A DNA stretch of 64,000 nucleotides, from contig NZ_JANHAX010000001.1 of the NCBI RefSeq assembly GCF_030848945.1, positions 434,001 through 498,000 on the forward strand, read 5' to 3'. This DNA is from Marimonas arenosa (GTDB lineage: Bacteria; Pseudomonadota; Alphaproteobacteria; Rhodobacterales; Rhodobacteraceae). The notes beneath the pieces are model-generated. The model did no database searches and was not told the DNA's origin. It saw only the letters and a list, made by a program, of their open reading frames with translations. A program made the position numbers and the translations under genes. The stretch's first letter is position 1. The number at the start of each line of letters is the position of its first letter. Below are positions 18,348 to 26,890 of the stretch, piece after piece.

Positions 18348-18690
18348 ATGAGTCTCCGTAGGTGGGCTTTGGTTTTCGGTGTTGCTTGGGTCGGCTTGGC
18401 AACCATAGACACAGACGAGGCTGACAAAACACGAGCAAGGCCTGCCGCACCTTCTACGGTTCCTGCACCAAGAGTTACTTTTAAGCCTATCGAACAGATA
18501 GCAGCTCCAAGGGCCGTCCCGAAGCCTGAGATGCGCAGAACTCTCTATGTAACTGGATAGGTTGTGAATGTCCGAAGTGGCCCCAGTACCGCCTACAATA
18601 AATTGTTTCAGTTGCGCAAAGGTCAAGCCGTCAAGGAACTCGAGACTCGCGACGGCTGGACAAAACTGTCTTCAAATAACCACTCGGGAT
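18348..18690 (+). pseudogene. SH3b-domain protein gene, broken by an in-frame TAG and truncated at its 3' end
   Basis: From 18348 the frame encodes an N-terminal hydrophobic anchor (LRRWALVFGVAWVGLAT), a Pro/Ala-rich linker, then LYVTG followed by a TAG at 18558-18560. The same frame continues without interruption as VVNVRSGPSTAYNKLFQLRK, then GQAVKELETRDGWTKLSS, which is the standard bacterial SH3b fold. The stop therefore splits one gene. At about 18685 the SH3b sequence ends before its usual last strand and merges into an unrelated hydrolase fragment. Intact relatives are small anchored SH3 proteins of Rhodobacteraceae with an unclear envelope role. An alternative start is 18333. A sequencing error at the TAG would restore the domain but not the missing 3' end. 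Confidence 0.65.
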
Positions 18691-19215
18691 GTCCTTGCCA
18701 TCGACGCGCGCAAGCATGGCGATCGCATCACGTCTACGGATTATGAGGACCCGGGTGTCTATCTTCAGTCGGGTTACCTGGACGCTGCGGGCAAGTTCGC
18801 GGCGGAAACCGCTATCGACGTGCGCAGCGCGATAGACGCCTTGGACCAGATCGAAGGCATCGATGCAAACAAGATTGGCGTTGCCGGCTTCTCTCTCGGC
18901 GCCATCGTTGGATATCTGGCGACGGCCGTGGACCCAAGGGTCGACGCGGGGCTCTTCATCGGGATGCCACTTCTGCCGATCACAGAGGGCGAGGCCGCTT
19001 CGTTCACATCTCCTTTTGCCTACGCTGAGGGTTTTGGCGAACGGAAGGTGGCGCTCGTGGCAGGCACCGAGGACCAGATGTACAGCCGCGAAGGGGTCGA
19101 TGCCCTAGTTGCTCAGATGCCTCCCGGCACCCAGACATACTGGATCGAGAGCGGTCATGATTTTCCCGACGACACGGCGGGAATCTCGGTCGCGTTTTTC
19201 AAAGATGCGTTCTGA
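18691..19215 (+). pseudogene. C-terminal two-thirds of an alpha/beta hydrolase (dienelactone-hydrolase-like), 5' end lost
   Basis: The frame holds DVLAIDARKHGDR, the nucleophile elbow GVAGFSLGAIVGY (Gly-x-Ser-x-Gly), a late strand ALVAGTEDQMYS with the acid position, and a final His in ESGHDFPDD. These are the three catalytic positions of an alpha/beta hydrolase. About 70-80 residues expected before DVLAIDAR are missing; they are replaced by the out-of-frame tail of the SH3b gene. There is no ribosome-binding site at the junction. It is most simply a deletion product. It ends 10 bases before a strong hairpin. Confidence 0.65.
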
Positions 19216-19224
19216 AAATGCGAG

Positions 19225-19252
19225 ATGGGCTGGCCGGATTCGGCCAGCCCAT
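19225..19252. terminator. Bidirectional hairpin terminator
   Basis: A 12-bp perfect stem ATGGGCTGGCCG / CGGCCAGCCCAT has a four-base loop (GATT). It sits in the 39-bp gap between two converging stops (hydrolase remnant at 19215 and RidA at 19255), so it can serve both strands. Confidence 0.8.
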
Positions 19253-19254
19253 GT

Positions 19255-19632
19255 TCAACGTTGCGCCGTCGCTTCGATTTCGATCAGCATTCGAGGATCG
19301 ACCAGATCGCAGATGACCATCGTCGCGGCGGGGCGTATATCTCTGAAAATCTTGCCGACTTCTTCGAATACAACGGGAACGTGGGCACGATCTGTTACGT
19401 AGTAGTTGACCCTGACGACCTGCTCCAAGGTGAACCCACCTTCGCGAAGTGCCTCGGAAATCGTTTGAAGGCAGTTTCGGGTCTGAGTCACAACACAATC
19501 CGGCATTTTCATTTCTTCGTAATTGTATCCTGTGGTTCCCGCGATATGTGCAAAGTCCCCATGGATGACTGCCCGGGAATATCCGGCAGTCTGCTCCATT
19601 GGCGATCCCGTCGAGATGAGCTTTCGTTTCAT
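19255..19632 (-). CDS. RidA/YjgF/UK114 family protein
   Basis: A 125-residue single-domain protein. The start at 19632 has GGAGAGG upstream and gives the family's standard length. Conserved features are an N-terminal strand with GYSRAVIHGDFAHIAGTTG, TRNCLQTISEALREGG in the helix, and a C-terminal strand ending LIEIEATAQR. Canonical RidA uses an Arg in an 'RAA/RPA' context to deaminate reactive enamine intermediates. Here FRDIRPAATMV supplies such an Arg (~residue 105), so deaminase activity is plausible. It is divergent from the ECF41 sigma factor across ~127 bp and may belong to the same stress module. Confidence 0.85.
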   Translation of the reverse strand: MKRKLISTGSPMEQTAGYSRAVIHGDFAHIAGTTGYNYEEMKMPDCVVTQTRNCLQTISEALREGGFTLEQVVRVNYYVTDRAHVPVVFEEVGKIFRDIRPAATMVICDLVDPRMLIEIEATAQR

Positions 19633-19759
19633 GTCCGCCTCTCCTCTGTTGTGCATGGACGTCCGGGAGACGAGTTTAACAGGGGTCGTGTGACCCGTGA
19701 GTGTCACATTCGGTTGCCCTGTTTCGTCGATACGTCATGGACCAGAAGCGGAAGCGTTT

Positions 19760-20677
19760 ATGAAACTTTCTGCGGAAAACGAATTCGAGGCCATGCGGCC
19801 AACGCTGATGGGCATCGCCTATCGCTTGCTCGGCACGCGCAATGACGCCGAAGATGCGGTGCAAGACGTGTTCATCCGGTGGTACGAACAGCAGGCTTCG
19901 GCGAATCCAGTCGATAATCCACAGGCCTGGCTGACAAAGGTCTGTACCAACCGTTGTCTCGACATCCTCAAGTCTGCACATCACAAGCGCATGACCTATG
20001 TTGGCCCATGGCTGCCCGAACCCCTTCAAACGGAAATGGTGGGTTCGACCGAGGAAACGGCTGAGCGCGGCAACTCGCTTGATTACGCCTTCATGGTTGT
20101 TCTGGAAAGGTTGTCACCGAAAGAACGGGCGGCTTATCTGCTAAGAGAGATCTTCGATCGCGACTATGGTGAAGTCGCCGATATCCTGGCGATCAGCGAG
20201 GTCAACTGCCGCAAAATCGTGTCGCGCGCGCGGCGGCGGGTGAGCGATGGTTCCGTGCGCGTGGAAAACTCGGCCACGATGCAAAAAGCCTTGTTGGTGG
20301 CGTTCAGGAAGGCTCTTCACACGGGCGACACAAGGTCATTTGCCAATATGCTGAGCCGCTCGATCGAGTTGCATGCAGATGGTGGCGGCAAGGTTGTTGC
20401 CGCACAGGACGTGCTGCGGGGCGATAAGTTGATTGTCAATTTCGTCCGGCATGGCCTGTACCACGCGTGGCGTAGGCTTGACCTGATCGAGGTACAGGTC
20501 AACGGCGGGCCCGGTCTCCTGTTGCGACGGGGCGAAGAAATCGTCGGCTGCGTGACTTGTGAAATCGACGGCGATAACCATGCGGACCGCCTGTTCATTC
20601 TGCGAAATCCAGAGAAGCTGGCCCAGCTCGGCATGAGATCACGGGTCGATCTCATGAAGGGTGAGATATCGTTCTAG
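19760..20677 (+). CDS. ECF41-type (SigJ-like) RNA polymerase sigma factor
   Basis: A 305-residue extracytoplasmic-function sigma factor. Sigma region 2 is at ~5-75 (LMGIAYRLLGTRNDAEDAVQ, then AWLTKVCTNRCLDILKS) and region 4 at ~110-165 (LERLSPKERAAYLLREIFD, then a HTH EVADILAISEVNCRKIVSRA). A fused C-terminal SnoaL/NTF2-like domain spans ~180-300. The C-terminal 'N-P-x-K-L' box (ILRNPEKLAQL) is the diagnostic ECF41 feature. In this group the C-terminal domain replaces a separate anti-sigma factor. The next gene is a carboxymuconolactone-decarboxylase-fold protein, the standard ECF41 partner and target. The start at 19760 gives the usual N-terminus. Confidence 0.9.
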   Translation: MKLSAENEFEAMRPTLMGIAYRLLGTRNDAEDAVQDVFIRWYEQQASANPVDNPQAWLTKVCTNRCLDILKSAHHKRMTYVGPWLPEPLQTEMVGSTEETAERGNSLDYAFMVVLERLSPKERAAYLLREIFDRDYGEVADILAISEVNCRKIVSRARRRVSDGSVRVENSATMQKALLVAFRKALHTGDTRSFANMLSRSIELHADGGGKVVAAQDVLRGDKLIVNFVRHGLYHAWRRLDLIEVQVNGGPGLLLRRGEEIVGCVTCEIDGDNHADRLFILRNPEKLAQLGMRSRVDLMKGEISF

Positions 20678-20881
20678 CGGGTATCAGACCTGAATGGTCT
20701 CGCTTGGGGTATTGGCCAGGGATTTCGTGCACGCCGTTTCTCTTCCGGGCCTGGCACGATGCGTCAGAGCCCAGTTCAAACCATGAGGCTGAAATCGAGA
20801 TTGAACAAAGATGCCATGGCGTCACAAACCACCGACGACGTTCGTTGGACCTTCACTGAACACAAGCGAAGGAAAACCAAA

Positions 20882-21325
20882 ATGGACCAAATTGCCTTGG
20901 ACAAGAAACCCATCAACCTGCTGCAACACGCATCTGGCGCACTTCCTGCCTTGCAAGAGGTGGAAAACTGGATTGCGAATTCCAGCCTGGACCGGGACTT
21001 CGTACACCTCCTGAAACTACGTGCATCCCAAATGAATGAATGTGCCTACTGCGTGAAAATGCACACGCGCGACGCACGCGACGCTGGCGAAAAGGACGAA
21101 CGTCTCGATCATCTGGTGATTTGGCGTTATTCGCCGCAGTTTTCCGACGCCGAAAAGGCCGCGCTGGCATGGATGGAGGCAATGACCTCACTCAAGCCGG
21201 CAATGGACTATGGATCCCTGCGCGGTGAGCTGCGCAGGCACTACGACGATGCTGCTATCGCCGCGCTCACATTGGTCGGGAGCATGATCAACCTTTGGAA
21301 CCGGGTGCAGGTCTCAAACCACTGA
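20882..21325 (+). CDS. Carboxymuconolactone decarboxylase / AhpD-fold protein
   Basis: A 147-residue all-helical protein with a redox Cys pair in MNECAYCVKMHTRDAR (~residues 55-65), followed by a second conserved helix in AALTLVGSMINLWNRV. The AhpD-like fold supports peroxidase-type or decarboxylase activities; the Cys-x-x-Cys-x-x-x-His motif favours a thiol-redox role. It follows the ECF41 sigma gene by ~200 bp in the same direction, the arrangement known for ECF41-controlled genes. A sigma-dependent promoter in that gap is likely but I did not identify it with certainty. The start at 20882 was chosen because the upstream frame is poor and GAAGGAAA precedes it. Confidence 0.85.
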   Translation: MDQIALDKKPINLLQHASGALPALQEVENWIANSSLDRDFVHLLKLRASQMNECAYCVKMHTRDARDAGEKDERLDHLVIWRYSPQFSDAEKAALAWMEAMTSLKPAMDYGSLRGELRRHYDDAAIAALTLVGSMINLWNRVQVSNH

Positions 21326-21348
21326 CCGGAGCGGAACGCTGGGCTCTC

Positions 21349-21395
21349 GGGCTGGGGCTTTTGCTTGACTGTTTGATCAATGAATGCCCCAGCCC
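21349..21395. terminator. Possible stem-loop downstream of the AhpD-fold gene
   Basis: A perfect 10-bp inverted repeat GGGCTGGGGC / GCCCCAGCCC is separated by 27 nt. It follows the gene's stop by 24 bp. The loop is long for a simple terminator, and CTTTTG appears just after the first arm, so it may be a terminator or a protein-binding dyad. Confidence 0.35.
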
Positions 21396-21529
21396 ACTTT
21401 TCGGTGGAAAATCCGAGTGTGGTTTCATGTGTCCAGCCTGATGTGCGGTACGCTGACGGATCTGTGTACTCTAGAGTATCCAGTCGAGCCGACAACAACA
21501 TGCTACGCGTGTCTGTCTGAACGTCGAGC

Positions 21530-22414
21530 TCAAAGCAGGTTTTCAGCCAACAGATCGAAGACCACACGTATGCGGCGGCTGGTGTGCAATTCACGGTGCG
21601 TGACAAGCCATACAGGGATTGGCATAGGGTCGAGTTCGGGCAAAACCGGCACCAGATCCGGCATCTGAATGGCGGTTTCGGATTCGAAAACGCCGATGCC
21701 AAGCCCTTCGCGCACCATGGCTAAATAGGCGGTACCGTTGGCGCAGGAGTATTTGAAGTTCTTTTCTGTCAGGGGTAACCCGCGCGCTTTCAACGCCGAA
21801 AGCATGGGTTCTGCACCGCCGAAACCGATGATGTCCGCCTGGGCCATGTCGGCCGCAGCTACGGGCTGCCCATGTGACTGCAAGTATTCACGCGAAGCAT
21901 AGAATTGCGCGGACAACTCGCCGATCTTCCTGCACACGAGGTCAGGTTGATCAGGTCGCACATGCCGGATCGAAATATCTGCTTCGCGGTGTAACAGGTC
22001 GTGCACCTCGTTGGATGTGACGATGTTGATGGTGACGCCGGGCGCTTGTGCTTTCAGCAGCCGTAGAACACGCGGCAGGTGATAGGTTGCCATGACATCG
22101 GTGGTCGTGATGATGACTTGCCCCTCTATGTCCTGAGACTGACCAGTTGCGGCCAACGCAGCAAGATTTGCCGCCGCTCCCATCGCCTTGAAATGTTTGA
22201 GCACTTCGAGGCCCGCCTGGGTCAGTTCCAGCCTGCGGCCAATGCGTTCAAACAACATGACGCCCAGATCTGTTTCCAGTCCAGACACCTGCCTGCTCAG
22301 GGTGGGTTGACGCTGTCCAAGCTTGCGGGCGGCCCCCGACAGCGAGCCCTCCTCGGCAGTGGCAAGGAAGGCCCTCGCCTGGTTCCAATCGAACGATTTG
22401 GGGCCCTGCTTCAT
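21530..22414 (-). CDS. LysR-family transcriptional regulator
   Basis: A 294-residue regulator: winged HTH at ~9-68 (ARAFLATAEEGSLSGAARKL, then QPTLSRQVSGLETDLG) and a periplasmic-binding-fold effector domain at ~95-290. It is divergent from the DUF6326 membrane-protein gene across 110 bp, the usual geometry for a LysR regulator and its target. It belongs to the LysR subgroup that begins with a Phe-Asp-Trp-Asn box (here SFDWNQARAFL). The effector is unknown. No ribosome-binding site is obvious before the ATG. Confidence 0.87.
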   Translation of the reverse strand: MKQGPKSFDWNQARAFLATAEEGSLSGAARKLGQRQPTLSRQVSGLETDLGVMLFERIGRRLELTQAGLEVLKHFKAMGAAANLAALAATGQSQDIEGQVIITTTDVMATYHLPRVLRLLKAQAPGVTINIVTSNEVHDLLHREADISIRHVRPDQPDLVCRKIGELSAQFYASREYLQSHGQPVAAADMAQADIIGFGGAEPMLSALKARGLPLTEKNFKYSCANGTAYLAMVREGLGIGVFESETAIQMPDLVPVLPELDPMPIPVWLVTHRELHTSRRIRVVFDLLAENLL

Positions 22415-22524
22415 CGTTACGCGTATATACGAAAGACGAATTTAGGCAATATTCATCGAATTACTCATATGTCATTGCGCCTGCAACGAAGCATTTCACG
22501 CTTTCTGAAAGGAGACGATCACAA

Positions 22525-22920
22525 ATGTGGAACCAAGAATTCAACAGATACACGCTGCTTTCATCGCTTTGGGTGTTCGTGATGATCAACTTCTTCGCTC
22601 GCGGCCTGCACGAGTTGGGTCGGCCGGGGATGATCGAGCAGATCATGTCGGGCGAGGTCAATGGCGTCGTCGTCACCGAAGGGCTGATGCTGTTTGCCGG
22701 CGTGACGTTCGAAATCCCGATCCTGATGGTGGTTCTATCCCTCGTCGTTCGTCGTGGACTGAATCGTTGTCTGACCTTCTTCGCGGTGCCCGCAACCATC
22801 GTCATGATCGTGATGGAGAACCTCAATCCGGATCTCGACAACATCTTCTTCATGACCATGCAGATCGGGGCCCTTCTCGTGGCCTTCCGGGTTGCCTGGA
22901 AATGGAACGAAGCCGCCTGA
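22525..22920 (+). CDS. DUF6326-like membrane protein
   Basis: A 131-residue protein with four hydrophobic helices and the pattern of DUF6326: an N-terminal LLSSLWVFVMINFFARG helix, MSGEVNGVVVTEGLMLFAGV in the loop, then FEIPILMVVLSLVVRR and a C-terminal LVAFRVAWKWNEA. The family function is unknown. AAAGGAGA precedes the start. It is followed after ~60 bp by a decayed methyltransferase gene in the same direction. It is probably controlled by the divergent LysR protein. Confidence 0.65.
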   Translation: MWNQEFNRYTLLSSLWVFVMINFFARGLHELGRPGMIEQIMSGEVNGVVVTEGLMLFAGVTFEIPILMVVLSLVVRRGLNRCLTFFAVPATIVMIVMENLNPDLDNIFFMTMQIGALLVAFRVAWKWNEAA

Positions 22921-22981
22921 TTATTCGGTCTTCAGCCGTCAACCGCCACCGTTTCCCATTGGAATTTGAAAGCAGGTCAGC

Positions 22982-23518
22982 ATGTCTACCCGAAAACCCA
23001 GCAACAGGTTCTGGAACCGGATCGCGAATTTCTACGCCAGGCAACCCATCGCGGACCCGGCGTCTTACAAACGAAAGCTGGAAATCACCGCCCGGTTCCT
23101 ACGCCCGGACGTGCGCCTTCTGGAATTCGGATGCGGCACTGGCGGGACGGCTCTGCATCACGCCGCCTATGTGAAAGAGATCCACGCCATCGACTTTGCC
23201 TCGCGCATGATCGAGATTGCCAAGCAAAACCAGCAGGCCGCCGGGGTCGCGAACGTCAGCTTCATGGTTGGTGATCTGCACGACTTTGCCCCCGGACAGA
23301 TGCGTTATGACGGCGTGCTTGCCATGAGCCTTCTGCATCTGGTCGGCGACAGAGATGCGGCGCTGGCACGGGTTCGAGATCAGCTCCACCCCGGCGGCCT
23401 GTTTGTCAGCAGCACAAAGTGCATTGGCGACGACGGGCGGCTGTCCGGTTGAGACACCCGCATCGGCGTGGCGCTGGGCCTCTTCCCTATGGTGCGTGTC
23501 TGTCTGACGTCAGCACCA
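22982..23518 (+). pseudogene. Class I SAM methyltransferase gene, C-terminally truncated by an IS3-type element
   Basis: From 22982 the gene encodes a Rossmann methyltransferase: motif I LLEFGCGTGGTALHH (~residues 38-52), AIDFASRMIEIAKQ for motif II, and YDGVLAMSLLHLV for the post-motif-IV segment. At 23450-23452 a TGA ends the frame after DDGRLSG. The same frame then continues as RIGVALGLFPMVRVCL, which resembles the following part of this family. At ~23519 an IS left end begins, so the last ~50-60 residues are lost. The product would have the SAM site but an incomplete fold and is probably inactive. Confidence 0.65.
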
Positions 23519-23519
23519 A

Positions 23520-23622
23520 TGGGACAGTTTAGGCTGATTTGATAAGAGAGGGTTTCTGGCTCATCGTAACCACCAAGGAGTGAAGATGAGACAGAAACCC
23601 GGAACCAAGCAGAGCCACGGCG
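23520..23622 (+). mobile_element. Left-end remnant of an IS3-family element
   Basis: The element appears to begin at TGGGACAGTTTAGGC. Then comes an ATG at 23586 preceded by AAGGAG. The first residues MRQKPGTKQSHG match the start of the OrfA of a common alphaproteobacterial IS3-family transposase, as I recall it. After about 12 codons the similarity stops and unrelated sequence leads into an IS30 fragment. The remnant interrupts the methyltransferase gene. Confidence 0.5.
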
Positions 23623-23679
23623 CAGTGATGTATGATCAAGCGACGGATAGTTTCCCCTTCACAACCATCGTCGTGCGCC

Positions 23680-23940
23680 AAAAGAGGCGGGATCCGGTGC
23701 GCGCAGGTGGGCGAATGCCACCAGTCAGAGCCGGATGTGGAAAGATCGACGAAGATGCTCGATCAAACCTGCGCCCAGTTGAACTCAGCGACGCCCCGCG
23801 TTGCCACCGGTCCCACATCTCTGGTTTCTGTTTGTCCGTATAAAAGATCCTCGTACGGTACTTCATGTCTCAACACTCCAGCTTTCAGAAAAGACTAAAG
23901 TGTTGCGACCACTCGTTGAATCCGCACCCGCAGAGCTGAC
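23680..23940 (-). mobile_element. IS30-family remnant: left terminal repeat plus transposase N-terminus
   Basis: Reading leftward from 23940 are the terminal repeat (CTGCGGGTGCGGATTCAACG...), the start MKYRTRIFYTDKQKPEMW, then SSTGRRFDRASSSIFPHP. This matches the intact element at 32676-33909 closely. Homology breaks near 23680 after about 65 codons. The retained end faces the EamA / acyl-CoA ligase segment, and the outer part is lost. Confidence 0.8.
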
Positions 23941-24158
23941 GTTGAGGTTTTGTCACGACCGGAAAGCCTGACCAGAGCTGTTAGATGACCGCTCGGAGTC
24001 CATCGCTGCCGTTTAAACAATATGCAGCGCAGGACAGTTCCGAGGTTTTTTGCTTGAGCCAGGTCAACGCCTACAGTGAAACTCAACGTGTCTGGATGAT
24101 CTGACTGGAGCTTCTCCAAAATGATTTGGTTCTTCTCCTTCGGGCTCATTGCCGACAT
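23895..24158 (-). CDS. Possible small ORF running into the IS30 end
   Basis: An ATG at 24158 (preceded by GGGAGCG) opens MSAMSPKEKNQIILEKLQSD, then a mixed helix/strand stretch. The last ~16 residues (ALRVRIQRVVATL-type) are encoded by the IS30 terminal repeat, so the natural 3' end has been replaced. I do not recognise it. It could be a truncated gene or chance coding. Confidence 0.25.
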   Translation of the reverse strand: MSAMSPKEKNQIILEKLQSDHPDTLSFTVGVDLAQAKNLGTVLRCILFKRQRWTPSGHLTALVRLSGRDKTSTSALRVRIQRVVATL

Positions 24159-24174
24159 CCACGCTCCCGTGTAG

Positions 24175-25083
24175 TCACCGCGACCGCAGCGCAATGATCA
24201 CCCCGGCCAGCACGACCAGCCCGATCCCGAACAGTTGCAGCGCGCCCAAGGTCTGACCGAACAGAAGGAAGGCAAATCCCGGCCCGAACACCATGATCGA
24301 ATACTCGAACACCGTGACATAGCTCGCCTCGCCGATCTGATAGGCCCGGATCAGGCAAAACACCCCAACAAACGAGCCCAGCACCTGGGCCGCCATGTAG
24401 GGCCAGATCTCTCCGTCGGGCGGCCACACCCAGCCGCGAGTCAGGAACCCCTCAGCCCCGGCCGCGGCCTCGGTCCCGGCAAACCCCAGCCCGGCCATCG
24501 CCAGCAGCCCGATCATACCCTGCATCACGAAGGTCATGGCCAGCATCACCAGCGTGCTCTCCTCTGCGCACCACAACCGCGTCACGATATTGCCCAGCGC
24601 ATATAGCACCGCACCGCAGACCGGCAGCAGCATCGCCTGCGAAAACCCGGCCCCGCCAGGTTGCAGCACCATCAGCACCCCAGCGAAGCCGATCCCGACC
24701 GCCAGTACGCGCCACATTCCGATGCTCTGCCTGAGAAAGGCGACCGTGATCAGCAGGACGAAAATCGGCGCAGTGAACAGCCCCGCCAGCGCCTCGCCCA
24801 GGGTGACGAAGGCCAGCGCCCCGAAATAGAACACCATGCCACCCGCCAGCAGAAAGCCCCGCGCCGCCACTTTCGGCCAGCTTTTCGCCCTGAGCTCCCC
24901 GACACCGATCCACGCCCCGAACACCAGCAACGGCAGCGAACAGACCATCCGCAGAAACAGAAACTGCCAGACACTGATATGTCGCGCCAACTGGCTGACG
25001 AAATTGTCGACGAACCCGATCACCACCATGCCCGCCAGCATGTAGAGTGCCGCCGCCATCGGTCGCGTTCCCGGCTGCCGCAT
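24175..25083 (-). CDS. EamA/DMT-superfamily transporter
   Basis: A 302-residue inner-membrane protein with ten predicted helices arranged as two EamA repeats (first half ending FAGVLMVLQPGG, second half ending LGALQLFGIGLVVLAGVIIA). This is the standard layout for drug/metabolite exporters such as amino acid or metabolite efflux pumps. The substrate is unknown. The start at 25083 gives the usual short cytoplasmic N-terminus; the open frame to 25182 overlaps the divergent ligase start. It shares a ~98-bp promoter region with the acyl-CoA ligase. The pair is bracketed by IS30 ends. Confidence 0.82.
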   Translation of the reverse strand: MRQPGTRPMAAALYMLAGMVVIGFVDNFVSQLARHISVWQFLFLRMVCSLPLLVFGAWIGVGELRAKSWPKVAARGFLLAGGMVFYFGALAFVTLGEALAGLFTAPIFVLLITVAFLRQSIGMWRVLAVGIGFAGVLMVLQPGGAGFSQAMLLPVCGAVLYALGNIVTRLWCAEESTLVMLAMTFVMQGMIGLLAMAGLGFAGTEAAAGAEGFLTRGWVWPPDGEIWPYMAAQVLGSFVGVFCLIRAYQIGEASYVTVFEYSIMVFGPGFAFLLFGQTLGALQLFGIGLVVLAGVIIALRSR

Positions 25084-25181
25084 AATGTGTCCGTCCCTTC
25101 CGCTTGCGTCTTCCAAAGCCTTTCGACAATTCATAGTCTGTCCCGAAACCGACATCGCCGCAGAATCAAGGGGGAAATCCA

Positions 25182-26816
25182 ATGGGCTGGCTCAAAGACG
25201 AAACCGGACTGGAAAAGAATTCCGCAAACTACACCCCGCTGACGCCGCTGACCCACCTGAACCGCGCCAAGGATCTCTTTCCCCACGAACTCGCCGTGGT
25301 CTATGGCAGCCAGCACCGCAAGACCTACGCCGAATACCACGACCGCGTCACCCGCCTCGCTTCGGAACTGGCGAATATGGGCGTGAAGCCCGGCGACGTG
25401 GTCGCTACCATCATTCCTAACCTGCCCGCCCATGCCGAGGCGCATTTCGGCGTGCCCGCTTGCGGCGCCATCCTGAACGCTATCAACACCCGCCTCGATG
25501 TCGGTACGGTGGCTTATATCCTCGGCCACGGCGAGGCCAAGGTCGTGCTGGTCGATACCGGCCACCTGGCGCTGGCCAAGGATGCCGTCGCCCAGATGGA
25601 CGGCCCGGCGCCGACGATCATCGAGGTCGCCGACCCCTCCGCCGGCCTGGACGCCACCGGCGAATTCCGGGAATACGAGGATCTGCTGGCGTCAGGCGAC
25701 CCCGACTTCCAATGGATCATGCCGCAGGACGAATGGGAAAGTATCGCGCTCAACTATACCTCGGGCACCACCGGGCGGCCCAAGGGCGTGGTCTATCACC
25801 ACCGTGGCGCGCTCTTGAACACCTATGGCCAGACCGTCAGCTGGCGCATGACGCTGCGGCCGCGTTACCTGACCATCGTGCCGCTGTTTCACTGCAACGG
25901 CTGGTGCCACACCTGGATGATGCCGCTTCTGGGCGGTACCGTGGTCTGCTGCCGCGACATCACGGCAAGGAACATCTACGACGCCATCGCCGACGAAGGC
26001 GTGACCCATTTCGGCGGCGCCCCGATCGTGCTGAATTCGATCGTCAACGCCCGCGACGAGGACCGCCGCGCCTTCGACCATATCGTCGAGGTCTTCACCG
26101 CCGGCGCGCCGCCCCCTGCCGCCACCCTGCGCGCGATCGAACCGTTGGGCTTCAACGTCACCCAAGTCTACGGTCTCACCGAAACCTACGGTCCCGCCAC
26201 TGAATGCATGTGGAAGCCGGAATGGGACGGGCTCGAGGACGAGCAACGCTACGAGATCAAGGCCCGCACCGGTGTGCTGATGCCAATGATCGACGAGAAC
26301 ACCGTGATGGACCCCGAAAGCATGAAACAGGTGCCGATGGACAGCCAGACCCAGGGTGAGATCATGTATCGCGGCAACGGCGTGATGAAAGGCTATTTCA
26401 AGAACCCCGAAGCCACGACCGAGGCCTTCCGCGGTGGCTATTTCCACACCGGCGATCTCGCGGTGCAACACCCCGACACTTATATGAAAATCCTCGACCG
26501 CTCGAAAGACATCATCATCTCGGGCGGAGAAAACGTCAGTTCCGTCGAGGTCGAAGGCGTGCTGATGATGCACCCCGCCGTGTCACTCTGTGCCGTGGTG
26601 GCCAAGCCCGACGAGAAATGGGGCGAAGTGCCCTGCGCCTTTATCGAGCTCAAGGACGGCGCCGAGGCTACTGCGGAAGAAATCATCGCTTTCACCCGCT
26701 CGAAACTGGCCGGGTTCAAGACTCCGAAACAGGTGATCTTCCACGAACTGCCCAAAACCTCGACCGGCAAGATCCAGAAATTCGAGCTGCGCAAGGAGGT
26801 TTCGGGTTCAGGATAA
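25182..26816 (+). CDS. Acyl-CoA synthetase (AMP-binding, medium/short-chain type)
   Basis: A 544-residue adenylate-forming ligase. The P-loop motif is LNYTSGTTGRPKGVVYHH (~residue 190). The adenine-binding motif is VYGLTETYGPA (~330). The hinge/A8 region is GYFHTGDLAV plus ILDRSKDIIISGGENVSS (~425-455). The catalytic Lys lies in LPKTSTGKIQKFELR near the C-terminus. It resembles the alphaproteobacterial acyl-CoA ligases that include the methylmercaptopropionate-CoA ligase DmdB, but I cannot assign that substrate from sequence alone. The first base is 98 bp from the divergent transporter start. Third positions are strongly C/G biased, seemingly more than the genes outside the IS ends. Confidence 0.87.
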   Translation: MGWLKDETGLEKNSANYTPLTPLTHLNRAKDLFPHELAVVYGSQHRKTYAEYHDRVTRLASELANMGVKPGDVVATIIPNLPAHAEAHFGVPACGAILNAINTRLDVGTVAYILGHGEAKVVLVDTGHLALAKDAVAQMDGPAPTIIEVADPSAGLDATGEFREYEDLLASGDPDFQWIMPQDEWESIALNYTSGTTGRPKGVVYHHRGALLNTYGQTVSWRMTLRPRYLTIVPLFHCNGWCHTWMMPLLGGTVVCCRDITARNIYDAIADEGVTHFGGAPIVLNSIVNARDEDRRAFDHIVEVFTAGAPPPAATLRAIEPLGFNVTQVYGLTETYGPATECMWKPEWDGLEDEQRYEIKARTGVLMPMIDENTVMDPESMKQVPMDSQTQGEIMYRGNGVMKGYFKNPEATTEAFRGGYFHTGDLAVQHPDTYMKILDRSKDIIISGGENVSSVEVEGVLMMHPAVSLCAVVAKPDEKWGEVPCAFIELKDGAEATAEEIIAFTRSKLAGFKTPKQVIFHELPKTSTGKIQKFELRKEVSGSG

Positions 26817-26890
26817 GACGGGCGCACCGAAACTCCCGGGTTTTCAGGCGAAAGTTGAACGCCTCTTCATTTGCGAGGTCTCACTGGCTG

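Noticed and set aside
19225..19845. Plus-strand ORF over RidA
   Set aside because: Antisense to RidA, and it overlaps the strong hairpin and the sigma-factor start region.
25692..26573. Minus-strand ORF inside the acyl-CoA ligase gene
   Set aside because: His-rich antisense reading of a GC-rich gene with all its catalytic motifs on the plus strand.
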